From positions 41,561,201-41,625,200 of the forward strand of contig NC_079875.1 in assembly GCF_029227915.1 (NCBI RefSeq): a stretch of DNA of 64,000 nucleotides, in the 5' to 3' direction. Both the position numbers and the translations under genes were made by a program. The DNA comes from Hydractinia symbiolongicarpus. Lineage: Eukaryota; Cnidaria; Hydrozoa; Anthoathecata; Hydractiniidae. Below are positions 1-11,860 of this stretch, piece after piece. The notes under the pieces are model-generated. The model was not told the DNA's origin. It did not search any database and was given only the letters and a program-made list of their open reading frames with translations. Every line of letters begins with the position of its first letter. The first letter of the stretch is position 1.

Positions 1-345
1 TTTATTCAGCGTCCCATCAAATATGACAACATTTTTGAAAACTACAAGTCTCATGCCTTTTAGTGGTAAAAAAATAATTTCAAAAATCGTTCGGGAAATG
101 AGTTTACTCCCTGGGTACTTTCTTTGTATACTTTTGACTATACGGGCCGAGTCCGGGATTTACGGGAAATCGCGGGTTTTCGTTTGCCGGCGATTATACC
201 TCTTTCATTAAGCGTCTCATTAAAAATGAAAACATTTTTGAAAACTACAAGTCTCATTCGTTCTAGTGGTGCAGAAATAATTTGAAAAATCGTTCGGGAA
301 ATCAGTTTACTCTCTGGGTACTTTCATTGTATACTTTTGACTATA

Positions 346-358
346 CGGGCCAAGCCCG
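346..358. repeat. 5-bp GC hairpin CGGGC-CAA-GCCCG (per-unit element)
   Basis: Perfect 5-bp inverted repeat around CAA, repeated in the many units that read GGGCCAAGCCCGGG. Sister units read GGGCCGAGTCCGGG, GGGTCAAGCCCGGG or GGGTTAAGCCCGGG. There one pair becomes G-T, a wobble that would still pair in RNA. GGACCAAGCCC units have a real mismatch. Confidence 0.6.
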
Positions 359-379
359 GGATTTACGGGAAATCGCGGG
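347..379 (+). other. Possible G-quadruplex motif (per-unit element)
   Basis: Four GGG runs at 347-349, 358-360, 367-369 and 377-379 are separated by loops of 8, 6 and 7 bases. The first loop is one base over the usual 7-base limit, so this is a relaxed motif. It overlaps the GC hairpin, so the two folds would compete. Most units keep all four runs; units with ACGGAAATCG or CGTGATTTACG lose one. Confidence 0.45.
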
Positions 380-422
380 TTTTCGTTTGCCGGCGATTAA
401 ACTTCTTTTATTCAGCGTCTCA

Positions 423-444
423 TCAAAAATGAAAACATTTTTGA
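423..444. repeat. 9-bp inverted repeat with 4-bp spacer (per-unit element)
   Basis: Arms TCAAAAATG (423-431) and CATTTTTGA (436-444) are perfect reverse complements around AAAA. It recurs in most units as part of the consensus. Common variants change the left arm to TTAAAAATG or the right arm to CATTTCTGA or CATTTTTAA. It could form a stem-loop or cruciform, or be a dyad protein site. Confidence 0.7.
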
Positions 445-3400
445 AAACTACAAGTCTTATGCGTTTTAATGGTGACAAAATAATTTAAAAAATAGTTTGG
501 GAAATGAGTTTATTCCCTGGGTACTTTCTTTGTATACTTTTGACTATACGGGCCGAGTCCGGGATTTACGGGAAATCGCGGGTTTTCGTTTTCCGGCGAT
601 TAAACCTCTTTCATTAAGCGTCTCATTAAAAATGAAAACATTTTTGAAAACTACAAGTCTCATTCGTTCTAGTGGTGCAGAAATAATTTGAAAAATCGTT
701 CGGGAAATCAGTTTACTCCCTGGGTACTTTCATTGTATACTTTTGACTATACGGCCAAGCCCGGGATTTACGGGAAATCGCGGGTTTTCGTTTGCCGGCG
801 ATTAAACTTCTTTTATTCAGCGTCTCATCAAAAATGAAAACATTTTTGAAAACTACAAGTCTTATGCGTTTTAATGGTGACAAAATAATTTAAAAAATAG
901 TTTGGGAAATGAGTTTATTCCCTGGGTTCTTTCTTTGTATACTTTTGACTATACGGGCGGAGTCCGGGATTTACGGGAAATCGCGGGTTTTCGTTTGCCG
1001 GCGATTAAACCTCTTTCATTAAGCGTCTCATTAAAAATGAAAACATTTTTGAAAACTACAAGTCTCATTCGTTCTAGTGGTGCAGAAATAATTTGAAAAA
1101 TCGTTCGGGAAATCAGTTTACTCGCTGGGTACTTTCATTGTATACTTTTGACTATACGGGCCAAGCCCGGGATTTACGGGAAATCGCGGGTTCTCGTTTG
1201 CCGGCGATTAAACTTCTTTTATTCAGCGTCTCATCAAAAATGAAAACATTTTTGAAAACTACAAGTCTTATGCGTTTTAATGGTGACAAAATAATTTCAA
1301 AAATAGTTTGGGAAATGAGTTTATTCCCTGGGTACTTTCTTTGTATACTTTTGACTATACGGACCAAGCCCGGGATTTACGGAAATCGCGGGTTTTCGTT
1401 TGACGGCGATTAAACCCCTTTCATTAAGCGTATCATTAAAAATGAAAACATTTTTGAAAACTACAAGTCTCATGCGTTTTAGTGGTGAAAAAATAATTTA
1501 AAAAATCGTTCGGGAAATGAGTTTACTTTCTGGGTACTTTCTATGTATACATTTGACTATACGGGCCAAGCCCAGGATTTACGCGAAATCGCGGGATTTC
1601 GTTTGCCGGCGATTAAACTTCTTTTATTCAGCGTCCCATCAAATATGACAACATTTTTGAAAACTACAAGTCTCATGCCTTTTAGTGGTAAAAAAATAAT
1701 TTCAAAAATCGTTCGGGAAATGAGTTTACTCCCTGGGTACTTTCTTTGTATACTTTTGACTATACGGGCCGAGTCCGGGATTTACGGGAAATCGCGGGTT
1801 TTCGTTTGCCGGCGATTATACCTCTTTCATTAAGCGTCTCATTAAAAATGAAAACATTTTTGAAAACTACAAGTCTCATTCGTTCTAGTGGTGCAGAAAT
1901 AATTTGAAAAATCGTTCGGGAAATCAGTTTACTCTCTGGGTACTTTCATTGTATACTTTTGACTATACGGGCCAAGCCCGGGATTTACGGGAAATCGCGG
2001 GTTTTCGTTTGCCGGCGATTAAACTTCTTTTATTCAGCGTCTCATCAAAAATGAAAACATTTTTGAAAACTACAAGTCTTATGCGTTTTAATGGTGACAA
2101 AATAATTTAAAAAATAGTTTGGGAAATGAGTTTATTCCCTGGGTACTTTCTTTGTATACTTTTGACTATACGGACCAAGCCCGGGATTTACGGAAATCGC
2201 GGGTTTTCGTTTGACGGCGATTAAACTTCTTTTATTCAGCGTCTCATCAAAAATGAAAACATTTTTGAAAACTAAAAGTCTTATGCGTTTTAGTGGTGAA
2301 AAAATAATTTAAAAAATTGTTCTGGAAATGAGTTTACTTTCTGGGTACTTTCTATGTATACATTCGACTATACGGGCCAAGCCCAGGATTTACGCAAAAT
2401 CGCGGGATTTCGTTTGCCGGCGATTAAACCTCTTTCATTAAGCGTCTCATCAAAAATGAAAACATTTTTAAAAACTACAAGTCTCATGCGTTTTAGTGGT
2501 GAAAAAATAATTTTAAAAATCGTTCGGGAAATGAGTTTACTCCCTGGGTACTTTCTTTGTATACTTTTGACTATACAGGCCGAGTCCGAGATTTACGGGA
2601 AATCGCGGGTTTTCGTTTGCCGGCGATTAAACCTCTTTCAGTAAGCGTCTCATTAAAAATGAAAACATTTTTGAAAACTACAAGTCTCATTCGTTCTAGT
2701 GGTGCAGAAATAATTTGAAAAATCGTTCGGGAAATCAGTTTACTCCCTGGGTACTTTCATTGTATACTTTCGACTATACGGGCCAAGCCCGGGATTTACT
2801 GGAAATCGCGGGTTTTCGTTTGCCGGCGATTAAACTTCTTTTATTCAGCGTCTCATCAAAAATGAAAACATTTTTGAAAACTACAAGTCTTATGCGTTTT
2901 AATGGTGACAAAATAATTTAAAAAATAGTTTGGGAAATGAGTTTATTCCCTGGGTACTTTCTTTGTATACTTTTGACTATACGGGCCAAGCCCATGATTT
3001 ACGGAAATCGCGGGTTTTCGTTTGACAGCGATTAAACTTCTTTTATTCAGCGTCTCATCAAAAATGAAAACTTTTTTAAAAACTACAAGTCTCATGCGTT
3101 TTAGTGGTGAGAAAATAATTTTAAAAATCGTTCGGGAAATGAGTTTACTCCCTGGGTACTTTCTTTGTATACTTTTGACTATACGGGCCGGGTCCGGGAT
3201 TTACGGGAAATCGCGGGTTTTCGTTTGCCGGCGAATAAACCTCTTTCATTAAGCGTCTCATTAAAAATGAAAATATTTTTGAAAACTACAAGTCTCATTC
3301 GTTCTAGTGGTGCAGAAATAATTTAAAAAATCGTTCGGGAAATCAGTTTACTTCCTGGGTACTTTCTTTGTATACATTTGACTACACGGGCCAAGCCCGG

Positions 3401-5929
3401 GATTTACGGGAAATCGCGGGTTTTCGTTTGCCGGCGATTAAACCTCTTTTATTAATCGTCTCATTAAAAATGAAAACATTTTTGAAAACTACAAGTCTCA
3501 TTCGTTCTAGTGGTGCAGAAATAATTTGCAAAATCGTTCGGGAAATCAGTTTACTCCTTGGGTACTTTCTTTAGATGCATACAACTATACGGGCCAAGCC
3601 CGGGATTTACGGGAAATCGCGAGTTTTCGTTTGCCGGCGATTAAACCCCTTTCATTAAGCGTTTCATCAAAAATGAAAACATTTTTGAAAACTACATGTC
3701 TTATGCGTTTTAGTGGTGAAAAAATAATTTAAAAATTTGTTCGTCAAATGAGTTTACTTTCTGGGTACTTTCTATGTATACATTCGACTATACGGGCCAA
3801 GCCCGGAATTTACGCGAAATCGCGGGATTTCGTTTGCCGGCGATTAAACCTCTTTCATTAAGCGTCTCATCAAAAATGAAAACATTTTTGAAAACTACAA
3901 GTCTCATGCGTTTTAGTGGTGAAAAAATAATTTAAAAAATCGTTCGGGAAATGAGTTTACTCCCTGGGTACTTTCTTTGTATACATTCGACTATACGGGC
4001 CATGCCTGGGATTTACGGGAAATCGCGGGTTTTCGTTTGACGGCGATTAAACTTCTTTTATTCAGCGTCTCATCAAAAATGAAAACGTTTTTGAAAACTA
4101 CAAGTCTCATGCGTTTTAGTGGTAAAAAAATAATTTAAAAAATTGTTCGGGAAATGAGTTTACTTTCTGGGTACTTTCTATGTATACATTCGACTATAGG
4201 GGCCAAGCCCTGGATTTACGGGAAATCGCGGGATTTCGTTTGCCGGCGATTAACTCTCTTTCATTAAGCGTCTCATCAAATATGAAAACATTTTTGAAAA
4301 CTACAAGTCTCGTGCGTTTTAGTGGTAAAAAAATAATTTTAAAAATCGTTCGGGAAATGAGTTTACTCCCTGGTACTTTCTTTGTATACTTTTGACTATA
4401 CGGGCCGAGTCCGGGATTTACGCGAAATCGCGGGTTTTCGTTTGCCGGCGATTAAACCTCTTTCATTAAGCGTCTCATTAAAAATGAAAACGTTTTTGAA
4501 AACTACAAGTCTCATTCGTTCTAGTGGTGCAGAAATAATTTGAAAAATCGTTCGGGAAATCAGTTTACTCCCTGGGTACTTTCTTTGTATACTTTTGACT
4601 ATACGGGCCAAGCCCGGGATTTTCGGGAAATCGCAGGTTTTCGTTTGCCGGCGATTAAACTTCTTTTATTCAGCGTCTCATCAAAAATGAAAACATTTTT
4701 GAAAACTACAAGTCTTATTCGTTTTAGTGGTGAAAAAATAATTTCAAAAATCGTTCTGGAAATGAGTTTACTCACAGGGTACTTTCGTTGTATACATTCG
4801 ACTATACGGGCCAAGACCGGGATTTACGGGAAATCGCGGGTTTTCGTTTGCCGGCGATTAAACCCTTTTCATTAAGCGTATCATCAAAAATGAAAACATA
4901 TTTGAAAACTACAAGTCTCGTGCATTTTAGTGGTGAAAAAATAATTTAAAAATTCGTTTGGGAAATGAGTTTACTCCCTGGCTACTCTCTTTGTATACAT
5001 TCGACTATACGGGCAAAGCCCGGGATTTACGGGAAATCGCGGGTTTTCGTTTGCCGGCGATTAAACCTCTTTCATTAATCGTCTCATTAAAAATGAAAAC
5101 ATTTTTGAAAACTACAAGTCTCATTCGTTCTAGTGGTGCAGAATTAATTTGAAAAATTGTTCGGGAAATCAGTTTACTTCCTGGGTGCTTTCTTTAGATA
5201 CATACAACTATACCGGCCAAGCCCGGGATTTACGGGAAATCGCGGGTTTTCGTTTGCCAGCGATTAAACTTCTTTTATTCAGCGTCTCATCAAAAATGAA
5301 AACACTTTTGAAAACTACAAGTCTCATGCGTTTTAGTGGTGACAAAAAATAATTTTAAAAATCGTTCGGGAAATGAGTTTACTCCCTGGGTACTTTCTTT
5401 GTATACTTTTGACTATACGGGCCGAGTCCGGGATTTACGCGAAATCGCGGGTTTTCGTTTGCCGGCGATTAAACCTCTTTCATTAAGCGTCTCATTAAAA
5501 ATGAAAACATTTTTGAAAACTACAAGTCTCATTCGTTCTAGTGGTGCAGAAATAATTTGAAAAATCGTTCGGGAAATCAGTTTCCTTTCTGGGTACTTTC
5601 TTTGTATACTTTGGACTATACCGGCCAAGCCCGGGATTTTCGGGAAATCGCGAGTTTTCGTTTGCCGGCGATTAAACTTCTTTAATTCAGCGTCACATCA
5701 AAAATGAAAACATTTTTGAAAACTACAAGTCTTATGCGTTTTAGTGGTAAAAAAATAATTTCAAAAATCGTTCTGGAAATGAGTTTACTCACAGGGTACT
5801 TTCTTTGTATACATTCGACTATACGGGCCAAGCCCGGGATTTACGGGAAATCGCGGGTTTTCGTTTTCCGTCGATTAAACCCCTTTCATTAAGCGTATCA
5901 TCAAAAATGATAACATATTTGAAAACTAC

Positions 5930-8900
5930 AAGTCTCGTGCGTTTTAGTGGTGAAAAAATAATTTAAAAATTCGTTTGGGAAATGGGTTTACTCCCTGGGT
6001 ACTCTCTTTGTATACATTCGACTATACGGGCCAAGCCCGGGATTTACAGGAAATCGCGGGTTTTCGTTTGCCGTCGATTAAACCTCTTTCATTAATCGTC
6101 TCATTAAAAATGAAAACATTTTTGAAAACTACAAGTCTTATTCGTTCTAGTGGTGCAGAAATAAATTGAAAAATCGTTCGGGAAATCAGTTTACTCCCTG
6201 GGTGCTTTCTTTAGATACATACAACTATACGGGCCAAGCCCGGGATTTACGGGAAATCGCGGGTTTTCGTTTGCCAGCGATTAAACTTCTTTTATTCAGC
6301 GTCTCATCAAAAATGAAAACACTTTTGAAAACTACAAGTCTCATTCGTTTTAGTGGTGACAAAATAATTTAAAAAATTGTTTGGGAAATGAGTTTATTCC
6401 CTGGGTACTTTCTTTGTATACTTTTGACTATACGGGCCAAGCCCGGGATTTACGGGAAATCGCGGGTTTTCGTTTGCCGGCGATTAAACGTCTTTCATTA
6501 AGCGTTTCATCAAAAGTGAAAACATTTTAGAAAACTACAAGTCTTATGCGTTTTAGTGGTGAAAAAATAATTTAAAAAATTGTTCGGGAAATGAGTTTAC
6601 TCCCTGGGTACTTTCTATGTATACATTCGACTATACGGGCCAAGCCCGGGATTTACGGGAAATCGCGGGTTTTCGTTTGCCGGCGATTAAACTTCTTTTA
6701 TTCAGCGTCTCATCAAAAATGAAAACATTTTTGAAAACTACAAGTCTTATGCGTTTTAGTGGTGAAAAAATAATTTAAAAAATCGTTCTGGAAATGATTT
6801 TACTCACAGGGTATTTTCTTTGTATACATTCGACTATACGGGCCAAGCCCGGGATTTACGGGAAATCGCTGGTTTGCGTTTGCCGGCGATTAAACTTCTT
6901 TTATTCAGCGTCTCATCAAAAATGAAAAAAATTTTGTAAACTACAAGTCTCACGCGTTTTAGTGGTGACAAAATAATTTAAAAAATCGGTCGGGAAATGA
7001 GTTTACTCCCTTGATACTTTCTTTGTATTTTTTTGACTATACGGGCCAAGCCCGGGATTTACGGAAAATCGAGGGTTTTCGTTTGCCGGCGATTAAACTT
7101 CTTTTATTCAGCGTCTCATCAAAAATGAAAAAATTTTTGTAAACTACAAGTCTTATGCGTTTTAGTGGTGGAAAAATAATTTAAAAAATCGTTCTGGAAA
7201 TGAGTTTACTCACAGGGTACTTTCTTTGCATACATTCGACTATACGGGCCAAGTCCGGGATTTACGGGAAAATGCGGGTTTTAGTTTGCCGGCGATTAAA
7301 CCACTTTCATTAAGCGTCTGATCAAAAATGAAAACATTTCTGAAAACTACAAGACTTATTCGTTTTAGTGGTGAAAAAAATAATTTAAAAAATCGTTCGG
7401 GAAATGATTTTACTCCCTGGGTACTTTCTTTGTATACATTCGACTATACGGGCCGAGTCCGGGGTTTACGGGAAATGGCGGGTTTTCGTTTGCCGGCGAT
7501 TAAACCTGTTTCATTAAGCGTCTCATCAAAAATAAAAACATATTTGAAAACTACAAGTCTCATGCGTTTTAGTGGTGAAAACATAATTTAAAAAATCGTT
7601 TTGGAAATGACTTTACTCACAGGGTACTTTCTTTGTATACATTCGACTATACGGGCCAATTCCGAGATTTACGGGAAATTGCGGGTTTTCGTTTGCCGGC
7701 GATTAAACCACTTTCATTAAGCGTCTCATCAAAAATGAAAACATTTCTGAAAACTACAAGACGTATTCCTTTTAGTGGTGAAAAAAATAATTTAAAAAAT
7801 CGTTCGGGAAATGATTTTACTCCCTGGGTACTTTCTTTGTATACATTCGACTATACGGGCCGAGTCCGGGGTTTACGGGAAATGGCGGGTTTTCGTTTGC
7901 CGGCGATTAAACTTCTTTTATTCAGCGTCTCATCAAAAATGAAAACATTTTTGAAAACTACAAGTCTCATGCGTTTTAGTGGTGAAAAGATAATTTAAAA
8001 AATCGTTTTGGAAATGAGTTTACTCACAGGGTACTTTCTTTGTATACATTCGACTATACGGGTTAAGCCCGGGATTTACGGGAAATCGCGGGTTTTCGTT
8101 TGCCGTTGATTAAACCACTTTGATTAAGCGTCTCATCAAAAATAAAAACATTTCTGAAAACTACAAGTCTCATGCGTTTTAGTGGTGAAAAAATATTTTA
8201 AAAAATCGTTCGGGAAATGAGTTTAATCCCTGGGTACTTTCTTTGTATACTTTTGACTATACGGGCCGAGTCCGGGATTTACGGGAAATCGCGGGTTTTC
8301 GTTTGCCGGCGATTAAACTTCTTTTATCAGCGTCTCATCAAAAATGAAAACATTTTTAAAAACTACAAGTCTCATGGGCTTTAGTGGTGAAATAATAATT
8401 TAAAAAATCGTTTGGGAAATGAGTTTACTCACAGGGTACTTTCCTTGTATACATTCGACTATACTGGCCAAGCCCGGGATTTACGGGAAATCCCGGGTTT
8501 TCGTTTGCCGGCGATTAAACTTCTTTTATCCAGCGTCTCATCAAAAATGAAACTATTTTTGAAAACTACAAGTCTCATGCGTTTTAGTGGTGAAAAAATA
8601 ATTTAAAAAATCGTTCGGGAAATGATTTTACTCCCTGGGTACTTTCTTTGTATACATTCGACTATACGGGTTCGAGTCCGGGGTTTACGGGAAATGGCGG
8701 GTTTTCGTTTTCCGGCGATTAAACTTCTTTTATTCAGCGTCTCATCAAAAATGAAAACATTTTTGACCACTACAAGTCTCATGCAATTTAGTGGTGACAA
8801 AATAATTTTAAAAATCGTTCGGGAAATGAGTTTATTCCCTGGGTACTTTCTTTGTATACTTTTGACTATACGGGCCAAGCCCGGGATTTACGGGAAATCG

Positions 8901-8976
8901 CGGGTTTTCGTTTGCCGGCGATTAAACGTCTTTCATTAAGAGTTTCATCAAAAATGAAAACATTTTTGAAAACTAC
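5930..8976 (+). repeat. ~3-kb higher-order repeat, copy 1 (15 units, 3047 bp)
   Basis: First of four successive copies of one ordered set of units. Signature variants occur in fixed order: GAAATGGGTTTAC (about 5972), GCAGAAATAAATTG, AAAAGTGAAAACATTTT, GTATTTTTTTGAC (about 7026), ACAAGACTTATTCG (about 7350), ACAAGACGTATTCC, ATGGGCTTTAGTGG (about 8373), and a B-box-like GGTTCGAGTCC (8669). Copy 2 begins 3047 bp later with the same GAAATGGGTTTAC unit. Boundaries are placed where copies 1 and 2 begin to agree, so the unit phase is arbitrary. Confidence 0.9.
8669..8679 (+). promoter_or_regulatory. Pol III B-box-like site GGTTCGAGTCC (1 of 9)
   Basis: Exact match to the B-box consensus GGTTCGANNCC. 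Upstream, GTTTTAGTGG (8581-8590) loosely resembles an A box, but about 78 bases away, longer than in a normal tRNA. T4 runs follow at 8702-8705 and 8708-8711 and could terminate Pol III. The flanks pair for only two of five T-stem positions, so this is not a tRNA gene. The site differs from common units by a small change (GGGCCGAGTCC to GGGTTCGAGTCC, one base longer). Confidence 0.3.
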
Positions 8977-11050
8977 AAGTCTCGTGCGTTTTAGTGGTGA
9001 AAAAATAATTTAAAAATTCGTTTGGGAAATGGGTTTACTCCCTGGGTACTCTCTTTGTATACATTCGACTATACGGGCCAAGCCCGGGATTTACGGGAAA
9101 TCGCGGGTTTTCGTTTGCCGTCGATTAAACCTCTTTCATTAATCGTCTCATTAAAAATGAAAACATTTTTGAAAACTACAAGTCTTATTCGTTCTAGTGG
9201 TGCAGAAATAAATTGAAAAATCGTTCGGGAAATCAGTTTACTCCCTGGGTGCTTTCTTTAGATACATACAACTATACGGGCCAAGCCAGGGATTTACGGG
9301 AAATCGCGGGTTTTCGTTTGCCAGCGATTAAACTTCTTTTATTCACCGTCTCATCAAAAATGAAAACACTTTTGAAAACTACAAGTCTCATTCGTTTTAG
9401 TGGTGAAAAAATAATTTAAAAAATTGTTTGGGAAATGAGTTTATTCCCTGGGTACTTTCTTTGTATACTTTTGACTATACGGGCCAAGCCCGGGATTTAC
9501 GGGAAATCGCGGGTTTTCGTTTGCCGGCGATTAAACGTCTTTCATTAAGCGTTTCATCAAAAGTGAAAACATTTTGGAAAACTACAAGTCTTATGCGTTT
9601 TAGTGGTGAAAAAATAATTTAAAAAATTGTTCGGGAAATGAGTTTACTCCCTGGGTACTTTCTATGTATACATTCGACTATACGGGCCAAGCCCGGGATT
9701 TACGGGAAATCGCGGGTTTTCGTTTGCCGGCGATTAAACTTCTTTTATTCAGCGTCTCATCAAAAATGAAAACATTTTTGAAAACTACAAGTCTTATGCG
9801 TTTTAGTGGTGAAAAAATAATTTAAAAAATCGTTCTGGAAATGATTTTACTCACAGGGTACTTTCTTTGTATAAATTCGACTATACGGGCCAAGCCCGGG
9901 ATTTACGGGAAATCGCTGGTTTGCGTTTGCCGGCGATTAAACTTCTTTTATTCAGCGTCTCATCAAAAAAGAAAACACTTTTGAAAACTACAAGTCTCAC
10001 GCGTTTTAGTGGTGACAAAATAATTTAAAAAATCGGTCGGGAAATGAGTTTACTCCCTTGATACTTTCTTTGTATTTTTTTGACTATACAGGCCAAGCCC
10101 GGGATTTACGGAAAATCGAGGGTTTTCGTTTGCCGGCGATTAAACTTCTTTTATTCAGCGTCTTATCAAAAATGAAAAAAATTTTGTAAACTACAAGTCT
10201 TATGCGTTTTAGTGGTGGAAAAATAATTTAAAAAATCGTTCTGGAAATGAGTTTACTCACAGGGTACTTTCTTTGTATACATTCGACTATACGGGCCAAG
10301 TCCGGGATTTACGGGAAAATGCGGGTTTTAGTTTGCCGGCGATTAAACCACTTTCATTAAGCGTCTGATCAAAAATGAAAACATTTCTGAAAACTACAAG
10401 ACTTATTCGTTTTAGTGGTGAAAAAAATAATTTAAAAAATCGTTCGGGAAATGATTTTACTCCCTGGGTACTTTCTTTGTATACATTCGACTATACGGGC
10501 CGAGTCCGGGGTTTACGGGAAATGGCGGGTTTTCGTTTGCCGGCGATTAAACCTGTTTCATTAAGCGTCTCATCAAAAATAAAAACATATTTGAAAACTA
10601 CAAGTCTCATGCGTTTTAGTGGTGAAAACATAATTTAAAAAATCGTTTTGGAAATGACTTTACTCACAGGGTACTTTCTTTGTATACATTCGACTATACG
10701 GGCCAATTCCGAGATTTACGGGAAATTGCGGGTTTTCGTTTGCCGGCGATTAAACCACTTTCATTAAGCGTCTCATCAAAAATGAAAACATTTCTGAAAA
10801 CTACAAGACGTATTCCTTTTAGTGGTGAAAAAAATAATTTAAAAAATCGTTCGGGAAATGATTTTACTCCCTGGGTACTTTCTTTGTATACATTCGACTA
10901 TACGGGCCGAGTCCGGGGTTTACGGGAAATGGCGGGTTTTCGTTTGCCGGCGATTAAACTTCTTTTATTCAGCGTCTCATCAAAAATGAAAACATTTTTG
11001 AAAACTACAAGTCTCATGCGTTTTAGTGGTGAAAAGATAATTTAAAAAAT

Positions 11051-11860
11051 CGTTTTGGAAATGAGTTTACTCACAGGGTACTTTCTTTGTATACATTCGA
11101 CTATACGGGTGAAGCCCGGGATTTACGGGAAATCGCGGGTTTTCGTTTGCCGTTGATTAAACCACTTTGATTAAGCGTCTCATCAAAAATGAAAACATTT
11201 CTGAAAACTACAAGTCTCATGCGTTTTAGTGGTGAAAAAATATTTTAAAAAATCGTTCGGGAAATGAGTTTACTCCCTGGGTACTTTCTTTGTATACTTT
11301 TGACTACACGGGCCGATTCCGGGATTTACGGGAAATCGCGGGTTTTCGTTTGCCGGCGATTAAACTTCTTTTATCAGCGTCTCATCAAAAATGAAAACAT
11401 TTTTAAAAACTACAAGTCTCATGGGCTTTAGTGGTGAAATAATAATTTAAAAAATCGTTTTGGAAATGAGTTTACTCACAGGGTACTTTCTTTGTATACA
11501 TTCGACTATACGGGTTAAGCCCGGGATTTACGGGAAATCGCGGGTTTTCGTTTGACGTTGATTAAACCACTTTGATTAAGCGTCTCATCAAAAATGAAAA
11601 CATTTCTGAAAACTACAAGTCTCATGCGTTTTAGTGGTGAAAAAATATTTTAAAAAATCGTTCGGGAAATGAGTTTAATCCCTGGGTACTTTCTTTGTAT
11701 ACTTTTGACTATACGGGCCGAGTCCGGGATTTACGGGAAATCGCGGGTTTTCGTTTGCCGGCAATTAAACTTCTTTTATCAGCGTCTCATCAAAAATGAA
11801 AACATTTTTAAAAACTACAAGTCTCATGGGCTTTAGTGGTGAAATAATAATTTAAAAAAT
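11051..11860 (+). repeat. Two-unit tandem duplication inside copy 2 (2 x 405 bp)
   Basis: The pair starting CGTTTTGGAAATGAG at 11051 recurs at 11456 and the next pair starts at 11861, both steps 405 bp. The two versions differ slightly: GGGTGAAGCCC against GGGTTAAGCCC, GAGTTTACTCCC against GAGTTTAATCCC, and GCCGATTCC against GCCGAGTCC. The duplication is therefore either not brand new or arose between non-identical copies. Confidence 0.85.

Larger units (their letters stand above)
346..548 (+). repeat. Reference 203-bp monomer with internal anatomy
   Basis: One full unit, measured from hairpin to hairpin. In order it has: a CGGGC-CAA-GCCCG hairpin (346-358); GGG runs at 347, 358, 367 and 377; the GCCGGCGATTAAA box (about 391-403); a T-rich box ending in CAGCGTCTCA; a 9-bp inverted repeat (423-444); the ACTACAAGTCT box; an AT-rich tract with TAATTTAAAAAAT; the GGGAAATGAG box; and GTATAC just before the next hairpin. 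GC content falls from about 55% in the hairpin-to-GCCGGC part to about 26% in the second half (hand counts on a consensus). At 203 bp the unit is close to one nucleosome repeat length, which is suggestive only. Confidence 0.93.
1..2175 (+). repeat. 8-unit (1622 bp) higher-order duplication
   Basis: Bases 1 to about 553 match 1623 to about 2175, including the rare CATCAAATATGACAAC variant (12-27 and 1634-1649), ATGCCTTTTAGTGGT, and the GCGATTATACC variant. The match stops abruptly where the first copy reads GGCCGAGTCC (about 550) and the second reads GGACCAAGCCC (about 2172). The first copy is cut by the window edge, so the true length of the duplicated block is not visible. Confidence 0.85.
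1..5929 (+). repeat. Zone A: mixed subfamilies
   Basis: About 29 units. Typical variants are a TTTTAATGGTGAC box (for example near 465 and 880), GACGGCGATT in place of GCCGGCGATT (near 1400, 2215 and 4035), and frequent TTCTAGTGGTGCAG units (near 265, 670, 1075, 1885, 2695, 3305, 3505, 4515, 5125 and 5540). Apart from one 8-unit duplication, the order of unit types is irregular, which suggests less recent homogenisation than in the zones to the right. No gene seen. Confidence 0.8.

Noticed and set aside
136-150. CENP-B-box-like string, TTCG-ACTATA-CGGG in many units
   Set aside because: The CENP-B box needs seven bases between TTCG and CGGG and an A at a fixed place. Here there are six, and in many units the first part reads TTTG. 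It is a near miss in spacing and sequence, so I do not call a functional site.
530-536. GTATAC and TATA-like strings as Pol II promoters
   Set aside because: They occur in nearly every unit as part of the satellite consensus, with no downstream gene. Calling each a promoter has no support.
1152-1367. Minus-strand open frames (such as the one with a KNVFIFDETLNKR stretch)
   Set aside because: They are the reverse complement of the same repeat, recur wherever no stop has arisen, and change length with single substitutions. No sign of coding constraint.
7633-7998. Open reading frames of up to 121 codons recurring along the array on the + strand (and up to 91 codons on the - strand)
   Set aside because: Both strands and several frames are open, the frame rotates because 203 is not a multiple of 3, and single-base indels are tolerated. 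The frames share no start signal with spacing typical of genes, and the products resemble no family I know. They follow from repeat composition.
7320-8700. CRISPR-like array of short direct repeats
   Set aside because: The whole 203-bp unit is repeated with no unique spacers, and no cas genes are present.
8581-8720. A tRNA gene or tRNA-derived SINE around the B-box-like unit
   Set aside because: Only the B-box string fits. The T stem has two of five pairs, the A-box-like string is about 78 bases away, and no acceptor stem or anticodon arm can be drawn.
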